Below are positions 1 to 5,965 of a stretch of DNA of 9,206 bases, piece by piece. Origin of the DNA: Alphaproteobacteria bacterium MarineAlpha9_Bin7. Lineage in GTDB: Bacteria > Pseudomonadota > Alphaproteobacteria > UBA7887. A program made the translations under genes and the position numbers. The first letter of the stretch is position 1, and the number at the start of each line of letters is the position of its first letter. Under the pieces are notes generated by a model. The model ran no database searches. It was not told the DNA's origin and saw nothing but the letters and a program-made list of their open reading frames with translations. Location of the stretch: contig PTKD01000064.1 in the NCBI GenBank assembly GCA_002938115.1, positions 1 through 9,206 of the forward strand, given 5' to 3'.

Positions 1-1962
1 ATCAACCGAAAGGTTATCACCAACGGCGACCCGAACATCAGCCACCTTTCCATCTCGTTCGGCACATAGAACGTTCTCCATTTTCATCGCATCCACAACA
101 ACCAACTCTTCACCAGCTTTGACCAAATCCCCAGGCTGCACAGCGATTGTCACCACACGGCCAGGCATCGGCGACAATACATAACGAGACATATATGCCG
201 GCATCTTTTTGGGCATTTTTGCCATCAACGCAGCGGCTCGCGAGTCGCGGATCACAACGTCAGTTTTCGTACCTCGATGCGTAAGGCAATACCCTTCAAC
301 TAAACTGTCGATTTGAACATACACCTTACAGTTATTCACGGTCCCCGCGAATAGAGGTGATCCAAGAATCCAGACTCCGCGAACTTGCAGAAAAGCGCCT
401 TCCACAGAAACGTCACAGCCATCACCAGTAGGAGCAATGGTAATTACAAGCTCTTCACTACCTATCGATACTACCCAGTCCTTACTCGGATGATAGCGAC
501 CATCATCTATTCGGCCCGATATTTTCATCCGTCGCGAAATTTCAGACATATGCGCCACAGCGGCAACGGAGACTAGGACTTCTTGTACTGCCCTAGTCAT
601 CGCAGCTGCCTGAAAGCCATCTGGATACTCTTGATTGATGAAATCAGTGGTGAGTGACCCTTCCTTAAAACGAGGGCAATCCAACACAGCACTTAGAAAA
701 GGAATGTTGTGTGACAACCCACGAATTACGAATGAATCCAAAGCCGTCACCCCCTGTGCAATGGCCGCCTCACGGTCAGGGCCATGAGTAACAATCTTAG
801 CTATCATCGGATCGTAAAAGACGGATACCTCATCACCCTCCTCTATCGCATTTTCCAGGCGAACTGAATCCGATAAAACAGGTGGTCGATAACGAGTGAT
901 TCTCCCTGTCGATGGAAGGAACCCGCGCTCAGGGTCCTCTGCATAAACACGCGTTTCAATCGCCCAGCCTCGAATTCCAACATCCTTCTGTCGAAATGAC
1001 AAACGCTCACCAGCCGAGATACGAATCATTTGTTCCACTAGGTCCAGACCGGTAATCAACTCAGTTACTGCATGTTCGACCTGAAGACGGGTATTCATTT
1101 CCAAAAAATAAAATTGTTTGTCAGCTCCGACGATAAACTCAACCGTTCCAGCAGAGTAATAATTGACCTTTCTAGCCAACTCGACGGCCTGCTTTCCCAT
1201 TGCAGCCCGAAGATCCGAATCTACAAAAGGGCTTGGCGCCTCCTCAATCACCTTCTGATGACGGCGCTGGATCGAGCACTCTCTTTCGTTCAAGTGAACA
1301 ATATTGCCGTGTGTATCCCCTAATATTTGAATCTCTATATGTCGTGGTCCTTCGATGTACCGCTCTACCAACAAACGGCCATCTCCAAAACTAGCCAGAG
1401 CCTCGCTTTGCGCCAGAGAAAAACCTTGTCGTAGGCTTTTCTCGTCCCGTGCGACTCTCATACCTTTACCGCCACCACCGCTACTCGCCTTAATCATTAC
1501 TGGGTAGCCAACATCTCGCGCTATTTCGATCGCTTGGTTTGGACTTTCGACTTCTTCCAAATAACCGGGGATTACATTGACACCAGCCTCTAGCGCAATC
1601 TTTTTTGACTGAATCTTATCCCCCATCGCAGTGATTGCGTCAGGTGATGGACCAATAAAGACCGCCCCTGAAGTCGTCACAGAATGTGCAAAATCACCGT
1701 TTTCTGATAGAAACCCATAGCCTGGATGAACGGCCTCTGCCTTAGTCTGAGCCACGGCGTCAATTATTGCATTCCCTACTAAATAACTCTCACTAGCGGC
1801 GGCCGGTCCAATCAGCACGGCCTCATCAGCCATTCGTACATGGCGCGCACTTGCATCAACGTCAGAATAGACAGAGACGGTCTTAATACCCATCCTGGTC
1901 GCCGTCTTTATAATCCGGCACGCTATTTCTCCGCGATTGGCTATCAATATTTTACTGAACAA
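1..1962 (-). CDS. pccA: Propionyl-CoA carboxylase, biotin-carrying alpha subunit (3' end cut by the window edge)
   Basis: Carboxylates its own biotin with ATP and bicarbonate, then passes the carboxyl group to PccB, which acts on propionyl-CoA in the cytoplasm. I translated 654 codons without a stop. The N-terminal biotin carboxylase domain opens with KILIANRGEIACR. It has MGDK (K116), the glycine-rich ATP-grasp loop SSGGGGKGM (160-168), RRHQK (233-237), the metal and catalytic stretch FLEMNTRLQVEH (E288, R292, E296) and R338. Residues about 455-590 resemble the linker that docks PccB. The C-terminal biotinyl domain has SPMPG and the lysine K627 in DAMKMEN. Family proteins end roughly 35-40 residues after this lysine, so about 6-12 residues are missing beyond base 1. 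The start is a TTG preceded by GGAG at 7 bases; no in-frame ATG lies between it and the upstream TAA. The middle domain and the neighbouring pccB favour propionyl- over methylcrotonyl- or acetyl-CoA carboxylase. Confidence 0.95.
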   Translation of the reverse strand, partial: MFSKILIANRGEIACRIIKTATRMGIKTVSVYSDVDASARHVRMADEAVLIGPAAASESYLVGNAIIDAVAQTKAEAVHPGYGFLSENGDFAHSVTTSGAVFIGPSPDAITAMGDKIQSKKIALEAGVNVIPGYLEEVESPNQAIEIARDVGYPVMIKASSGGGGKGMRVARDEKSLRQGFSLAQSEALASFGDGRLLVERYIEGPRHIEIQILGDTHGNIVHLNERECSIQRRHQKVIEEAPSPFVDSDLRAAMGKQAVELARKVNYYSAGTVEFIVGADKQFYFLEMNTRLQVEHAVTELITGLDLVEQMIRISAGERLSFRQKDVGIRGWAIETRVYAEDPERGFLPSTGRITRYRPPVLSDSVRLENAIEEGDEVSVFYDPMIAKIVTHGPDREAAIAQGVTALDSFVIRGLSHNIPFLSAVLDCPRFKEGSLTTDFINQEYPDGFQAAAMTRAVQEVLVSVAAVAHMSEISRRMKISGRIDDGRYHPSKDWVVSIGSEELVITIAPTGDGCDVSVEGAFLQVRGVWILGSPLFAGTVNNCKVYVQIDSLVEGYCLTHRGTKTDVVIRDSRAAALMAKMPKKMPAYMSRYVLSPMPGRVVTIAVQPGDLVKAGEELVVVDAMKMENVLCAERDGKVADVRVAVGDNLSVD

Positions 1963-2138
1963 AAATGATCTCCAGATGTACTTTAAGAATACTGAGAAAG
2001 ACGCGTGAAACGCACGTAGGTAATGTCTAATGAAAATTTACGTAAAAATGTCAGGTTTAGATCATTAAATGCAATACCTCATAAAGCGATCACGATACCG
2101 CTACCAACATTGTTAAAGTAATAATCAGGCATAGCTCC
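1963..2138. promoter_or_regulatory. Divergent intergenic region between pccA and the pqiA-like gene
   Basis: This AT-rich 176-base gap must carry the start signals for two genes that point away from each other. On the minus strand CTGACA (2047-2052, five of six bases of a sigma-70 -35 box) is followed 17 bases later by a poor -10 candidate. On the plus strand TGTTAAAGTAATAATC (2111-2126) resembles the TGTTAAGGATAATAAAT that overlaps the pqiA-like start codon. I see no full promoter on either strand and no pair of TTTGCAAA boxes, the site reported for the propionate regulator PccR in Rhodobacter. That promoters lie here is inferred from gene orientation. Confidence 0.4.
1970..1974 (-). promoter_or_regulatory. 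Shine-Dalgarno site that fixes the TTG start of pccA
   Basis: On the minus strand TGGAG lies here, with 7 bases between GGAG and the TTG at 1962-1960. It is the best ribosome binding site seen in the window. Because no in-frame ATG or GTG occurs between the upstream TAA and the conserved KILIANRGE segment, it supports TTG initiation. The reading comes from sequence alone. Confidence 0.65.
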
Positions 2139-2699
2139 ATGTTAAGGATAATAAATAGCTGCAGAAACAATTATTGCTCATGGGCAACTCCTGCAAAAAA
2201 TTCCCTTGCAACCCAAGTGCACGGCCCTGACCGTTGGCTCGGCATGCTAATATTGTTATCAGCCGCGTTACTAATTCTTGGTTGGCTTACCCCTATTATG
2301 ACGGTGAGCCAATTGATGTTCTTAGAAGAACAGGTTTCGATACTTGATGGCGTCCTCACCTTAGCACGTCATGGTGAATTGTTCTTGCTTACGATCGTGC
2401 TTGTATTCTCTGTGATATTTCCGGCACTTAAATTATTTTTTTCTTACCTTCTCTGGTCCCGCGTTGATGTGAATGACAATAAATTCCGAAGTCGCTTAAG
2501 AATGATAGAGGGGCTCGGAAAATGGTCGATGACAGAGGTCTTCCTCGTCGCCTTAGTGGTAGCAGCCGTCAAAGTGAGTGTGATAAGCGATATTCACCTA
2601 CACTGGGGCCTGTATTTTTTTTCAGGGAGCATCATATTGTCAATGTTCGCGCTTGCACGACTCAGTGTTCTTGCCCATCACTTGCAAGACAACAAATAG
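2139..2699 (+). CDS. PqiA-family inner-membrane protein, single-domain form
   Basis: The 186-residue protein has four likely membrane helices, at about residues 34-55, 81-107, 132-152 and 156-177. PqiA-family marks are GWLTPIMTV at the end of helix 1, SVIFPALKL in helix 2 (P95) and GKWSMTEVF (127-135), which matches WGMAEIF of Escherichia coli PqiA. It carries one domain, whereas E. coli PqiA has two plus zinc-binding cysteine pairs. No CxxC pair is present; only C8 and C13 occur, in a weakly supported N-terminus. E. coli PqiA belongs to a lipid-transport, envelope-integrity system with MCE-domain PqiB, but no MCE gene lies nearby, so function here is open. The start is uncertain: the ATG has only a weak AGG 9 bases upstream, and GTG at 2217 or ATG at 2244 would leave the helices intact or nearly so. 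The gene runs against both PCC genes, so it needs its own promoter. Confidence 0.82.
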   Translation: MLRIINSCRNNYCSWATPAKNSLATQVHGPDRWLGMLILLSAALLILGWLTPIMTVSQLMFLEEQVSILDGVLTLARHGELFLLTIVLVFSVIFPALKLFFSYLLWSRVDVNDNKFRSRLRMIEGLGKWSMTEVFLVALVVAAVKVSVISDIHLHWGLYFFSGSIILSMFALARLSVLAHHLQDNK

Positions 2700-2742
2700 G
2701 TATAGGTTATGTGATAGTCCCGTTATCTAGACAACGAAAGAC

Positions 2743-2760
2743 CCGAACCTGAAGGTTTTT
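2743..2760 (+). terminator. Weak candidate terminator after the pqiA-like gene
   Basis: AACC (2746-2749), loop TGAA and GGTT (2754-2757) form a short hairpin followed by three more T residues, in the gap between converging genes. Outer CCG/CGG pairing could extend it past a bulge. The stem is short, so this is a candidate only. Confidence 0.3.
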
Positions 2761-2808
2761 CGGCGTGGTTCTCTTCCACTAACGCCTCACAAACTTTCTC
2801 CATTCTTA

Positions 2809-4341
2809 CTACAACGGAATGTTTCCATGCTTCTTCCAGGGATTCTGGAGAGTTTTCTCACGCAATAGTCGCAAGGAGAGACATATCCGTCGACGTGTAT
2901 CTCTGGGCTGTATTATATCGTCGATGTAGCCACGCCTTGCCGCCATGAATGGATTAGCAAATTTCTCGCTGTATTCTTGAGCTTTGATTTTGACTTCTTC
3001 TGGGTCATCCAAAGATCCGCGAAAAATAATCTCAACTGCACCCTTCGAACCCATTACTGCAATTTCCGCCGAAGGCCACGCATAGTTTACGTCACCACGT
3101 AAATGTTTGGAGCTCATGACGTCATAAGCACCTCCATAAGCCTTCCGGGTGATAAGCGTAACCTTTGGCACAGTCGCCTCAGCGTACGCGTACAACAGTT
3201 TTGCACCATGTTTTATAATTGCCCCATGCTCCTGAGTTGTGCCAGGTAAAAATCCTGGAACATCCACAAACGTAATAATCGGGATATTAAAGCAGTCACA
3301 AAACCGCACAAAACGGGCGCCCTTCCGCGAAGAATCGATATCTAGACAACCGGCCAACACCATCGGCTGATTGGCAACGACACCAATAGTACGGCCCTCC
3401 ATCCGCGCAAAACCGATTACAATGTTGGCCGCGTAATTTGGTTGCAACTCAAAAAAATCTTCCTCATCAACAACCTTTTGGACAAGCTCCTTGATATCGT
3501 AGGGCTTATTGGAATTGTCTGGCACCAAACCATCGAGTGAGGGCTCGGCGCGATCGATGGGATCCTGAGTCGGCCACTCAGGTACTCCGGAGCGGTTCGA
3601 AAGTGGAAGAAAATCGAAAAATCGACGGGTGGCCGTCAATGCCTCGACATCGTTCTCGAAGCTAAAATCAGAGACACCGGATTTTGTGGTATGAGTAGTG
3701 GCACCACCGAGTTCTTCGTGCGAGACCGTTTCGTGGGTCACGGTTTTAACTACATCTGGCCCCGTCACAAACATGTACGAAGAATCTTTTACCATAAAGA
3801 TAAAATCAGTCATTGCGGGAGAATAAACCGCGCCACCCGCGCATGGCCCCATAACCAAGGAAAGTTGTGGCACCACGCCTGAGGTCAGTACATTCCGTTG
3901 GAAAACTTCGGCATAACCTCCAAGTGATGCTACACCTTCCTGTATTCTTGCCCCTCCGGAATCATTCAACCCTATTACAGGTATACCCACTTTAATTGCC
4001 TGATCCATAATCTTACAGATTTTCTCCGCGTGAGCTTCACTAAGGCTGCCACCAAATACTGTAAAATCTTGACTAAAAACGAATGTTGGTCGGCCGTTGA
4101 TAGTACCGTGTCCAGTCACCACACCATCTCCAGGCACCCGCCGCTTATCCATGCCAAAATCGTTGGAACGATGCTCGACAAACATGTCATATTCCTCGAA
4201 CGAATCTGGATCGAGCAAAAGCTCCAATCGTTCACGGGCGGTGAGTTTTCCTTTGGCGTGCTGAGCATCAACCCTCCGTTGACCGCCACCTTCACGGGCT
4301 GCTGCTCGCTTCTCTTCTAGTTCCTGAATAATACGTTTCAT
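2809..4341 (-). CDS. pccB: Propionyl-CoA carboxylase, carboxyltransferase beta subunit
   Basis: Moves the carboxyl group from PccA-bound biotin to propionyl-CoA, giving methylmalonyl-CoA, in the cytoplasmic alpha-beta complex. From ATG the protein has 510 residues, the usual PccB length, and ends HGNIPL like family members. Both crotonase-fold halves are present: the N half has GGSLSEAHAEKI, SGGARIQEG and GPCAGGAVYSPA; the C half has VDVPGFLPG, RKAYGGAYDVM and the closing PWKKHGNIPL. The Asp of GGAYDVM (residue 407) matches the position reported in Streptomyces PccB (D422) to govern acyl-CoA choice, which supports propionyl-CoA as substrate. An in-frame TTG at 4359 would add six residues, but family proteins begin MK-IIQ-LE, so ATG 4341 is preferred. 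The site before it is weak (GAGAG at 11 bases). Its partner pccA lies downstream on the same strand, beyond an opposing membrane-protein gene. No frameshift or missing catalytic block is seen. Confidence 0.96.
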   Translation of the reverse strand: MKRIIQELEEKRAAAREGGGQRRVDAQHAKGKLTARERLELLLDPDSFEEYDMFVEHRSNDFGMDKRRVPGDGVVTGHGTINGRPTFVFSQDFTVFGGSLSEAHAEKICKIMDQAIKVGIPVIGLNDSGGARIQEGVASLGGYAEVFQRNVLTSGVVPQLSLVMGPCAGGAVYSPAMTDFIFMVKDSSYMFVTGPDVVKTVTHETVSHEELGGATTHTTKSGVSDFSFENDVEALTATRRFFDFLPLSNRSGVPEWPTQDPIDRAEPSLDGLVPDNSNKPYDIKELVQKVVDEEDFFELQPNYAANIVIGFARMEGRTIGVVANQPMVLAGCLDIDSSRKGARFVRFCDCFNIPIITFVDVPGFLPGTTQEHGAIIKHGAKLLYAYAEATVPKVTLITRKAYGGAYDVMSSKHLRGDVNYAWPSAEIAVMGSKGAVEIIFRGSLDDPEEVKIKAQEYSEKFANPFMAARRGYIDDIIQPRDTRRRICLSLRLLREKTLQNPWKKHGNIPL

Positions 4342-4374
4342 ACCAACATCATCTCTCAATAAACGCCATGACCT

Positions 4375-4391
4375 ATGTTAAGGAATAACAT
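4375..4391. promoter_or_regulatory. Inverted repeat ATGTTA-N5-TAACAT upstream of pccB
   Basis: ATGTTA (4375-4380) and TAACAT (4386-4391) form a perfect 6-base inverted repeat around AGGAA, about 35 bases before the pccB ATG. The position suits an operator or a small leader hairpin; AT-rich composition makes chance plausible. The rest of the 169-base gap to the pseudouridine synthase gene holds a 5-base inverted repeat (4451-4464) and no convincing promoter. Confidence 0.3.
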
Positions 4392-4510
4392 TTCTATTAC
4401 GTCGGCTCGAGATTACTCCTAGTTGAGGCAACATATTGAGCTTATTTAAACAATTCGCCAATTGGGTCACCTGCATTCACCGCTGCTCGGGTAGGGATCA
4501 TGGCCAATGC

Positions 4511-5464
4511 TTACCCTCCAGTATCGAGAGAAAGCTGTTTCATGCTCACCAGCATGTGCTCAGGCAACGGAGCGACGAAACGTAGTGCTTCACCATCCTT
4601 TTCTGGTAGCTCGATAGAACGGGCATGTAAATGCAGTCTTTGCTCTGCCGGTAGCTTACTCAAAAAAGATTTCCCCCCACCGTACTTACCATCGCCTAAT
4701 ATCGGAGTCCCCAGCTCCACACAATGGACCCGCAATTGATGAGTGCGCCCCGTTTCGGGATATAATCCGAGCAACGCAGCTAAAGACCCGGACCGGTCCA
4801 AGACTTGATACCGCGTCCGTGCCGACTTCCCAAGATCAGAGACCGCAGTGACCCGCTCTCCTCTAACACCCATCCTTTTCGATAGCTCGTTCTCTATTGT
4901 TCCAGTTTCGGGAAAAGGAACGCCGACCACGATGGCCCAATACGTTTTCCGGATCGCGCCCGTTTTAAACGCATTTCCAATCCAACGTGCAGTTTCCGCC
5001 GTTTTTGCCAACAGCAGTACACCGCTAGTGTCCTTATCAAGACGGTGCACCAACTTCGGTGGCAAATCGCTTTCCTTAACTAAAGCACGGGATAGCAAAT
5101 CAACGTGTCGACGCTGCCCCGTGCCACCTTGAACAGGAAGTCCCGTCGGCTTGTCTATCGCAATCAATTCATGATTTTCAAATAAAATACGCGACCGAAG
5201 AAGTTGCGCGTCCTGCTGCTCAATCTTTGAATTGAAATTCGGGGACCGCGGTGCCGGGCTAACCATGGGCGGAATTCGAACTCGTTGGCCAGCTGTTAGC
5301 CTAAGATTGCCGCTTACGCGTGCACCGTCCACCCGGATCTGGCCCGTGCGTAAAAGTTTTTGAACCAAACCATAACTAAGATCTGGAAAACGCATTGCCA
5401 ACCATCGATCTATTCGGGTTGCAGCGTCGGAGACCGATACTTTTACCGTTTGGACACCAGTCAT
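4511..5464 (-). CDS. rluC: RluA-family 23S rRNA pseudouridine synthase (RluC-like)
   Basis: Isomerises uridine to pseudouridine in RNA; RluC of Escherichia coli modifies three sites in 23S rRNA. The 317-residue protein has an N-terminal S4 RNA-binding domain (about 14-65, with RIDRWLAMRFPDLS and GQIRVDGARV). The catalytic domain begins near 95 and contains LIAIDKPTGLPVQGG and the signature HRLDKDTSG, with D143 the expected catalytic aspartate. ETGRTHQLRVH (237-247) and LHLHARSIELP are further family blocks. The start overlaps the crcB stop as ATGA, which suggests translational coupling; no clear separate ribosome binding site is seen. Exact target uridines cannot be read from sequence, and the symbol rests on the S4 domain, length and alphaproteobacterial gene order rather than on a test of specificity. 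Confidence 0.92.
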   Translation of the reverse strand: MTGVQTVKVSVSDAATRIDRWLAMRFPDLSYGLVQKLLRTGQIRVDGARVSGNLRLTAGQRVRIPPMVSPAPRSPNFNSKIEQQDAQLLRSRILFENHELIAIDKPTGLPVQGGTGQRRHVDLLSRALVKESDLPPKLVHRLDKDTSGVLLLAKTAETARWIGNAFKTGAIRKTYWAIVVGVPFPETGTIENELSKRMGVRGERVTAVSDLGKSARTRYQVLDRSGSLAALLGLYPETGRTHQLRVHCVELGTPILGDGKYGGGKSFLSKLPAEQRLHLHARSIELPEKDGEALRFVAPLPEHMLVSMKQLSLDTGG

Positions 5465-5841
5465 GCGACTAAACCACGCACCAGAATTATACCCGCTATT
5501 AGACCTAGCACTGACAGAAACAGCGAACCAAATGCATAGCCCCCTGCCGTTACCCAGGCACCACGTTCCATAAGAAGTAGTACGTCCAAAGAAAACGTGG
5601 AGAAGGTGGTAAAAGCTCCCAACATTCCAATTGTGAGAAATGCCTTAAGTTCGGCGCTTGGCTGCCATACTAGTGTTCCAGCTTCGTACAGTGCGCCCAA
5701 GATGAAAGACCCTACTACGTTCACAATTAAGGTCCCCCAAGGGACATTTGATCCCAGCCAAGAAGAAATCTGGATCGACACAAAGTAGCGCCCGAGCGCA
5801 CCTAATGCCCCACCAAACGCGATTGCAAGAAGGAGTTTCAC
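5461..5841 (-). CDS. crcB: CrcB/Fluc fluoride channel
   Basis: Exports fluoride through the inner membrane as an antiparallel dimer. From the GTG at 5841 the protein has 126 residues, the usual size, with four helices. Family blocks are GGALGALGRY (10-19, with R18), WGTLIVNVVGSFILG (N41 in the pore-lining position) and GMLGAFTTFSTFS (72-84), which includes the paired phenylalanines F80 and F83 that line the fluoride path. The frame is open upstream to a TTG at 5919, which would add 26 residues (many arginines and cysteines) not found in the family, so GTG is preferred. A GGGG stretch 8 bases before it may serve as a weak ribosome binding site. It sits 124 bases after rarA and overlaps the pseudouridine synthase start by four bases. 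I see no fluoride riboswitch consensus upstream, so fluoride-dependent control is not supported. Confidence 0.93.
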   Translation of the reverse strand: MKLLLAIAFGGALGALGRYFVSIQISSWLGSNVPWGTLIVNVVGSFILGALYEAGTLVWQPSAELKAFLTIGMLGAFTTFSTFSLDVLLLMERGAWVTAGGYAFGSLFLSVLGLIAGIILVRGLVA

Positions 5842-5895
5842 CAGACGGACCCCAAAAGTTATAACACAATCTCTGCGACCAATTCTTAGCCAACA

Positions 5896-5905
5896 GTTTG
5901 CAAAC
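5896..5905. promoter_or_regulatory. Palindrome GTTTGCAAAC in the crcB leader
   Basis: A perfect 10-base palindrome lies about 55 bases before the preferred crcB start. Its core TTTGCAAA is the half-unit reported for PccR, the propionate-responsive regulator of Rhodobacter, but that site has two copies and sits at pcc genes. Here there is a single copy at an unrelated gene, so it may be chance. Confidence 0.2.
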
Positions 5906-5931
5906 ACACCGAATAGCAAGCCACCCTACCA

Positions 5932-5952
5932 ATATCCGTAGGGATAGGATAT
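5932..5952. repeat. Inverted repeat ATATCC-N9-GGATAT between rarA and crcB
   Basis: ATATCC (5932-5937) and GGATAT (5947-5952) are perfect inverted arms around a 9-base loop, 13 bases past the rarA stop. It could be a weak transcript-end hairpin or RNA structure; no T-run follows on the minus strand, so I do not call it a terminator. A second, overlapping pairing (CCCTA/TAGGG) is also possible. Confidence 0.3.
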
Positions 5953-5965
5953 GACGCAACCGCTT

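Noticed and set aside
1..1962. Two plus-strand frames (1072-1323 and 1200-1394) and one at 385-576 inside pccA
   Set aside because: They lie antisense to a clear, uninterrupted biotin carboxylase gene and show no family likeness.
4848..5132. Plus-strand frame of 94 codons inside the pseudouridine synthase gene
   Set aside because: Antisense shadow of a conserved coding region; no recognisable domain or ribosome binding site.
5645..5959. Minus-strand 104-codon frame overlapping crcB
   Set aside because: It reads crcB in another frame; the crcB frame carries all family motifs.
5842..5965. Fluoride riboswitch upstream of crcB
   Set aside because: The conserved crcB-motif core segments are not present on the minus strand.
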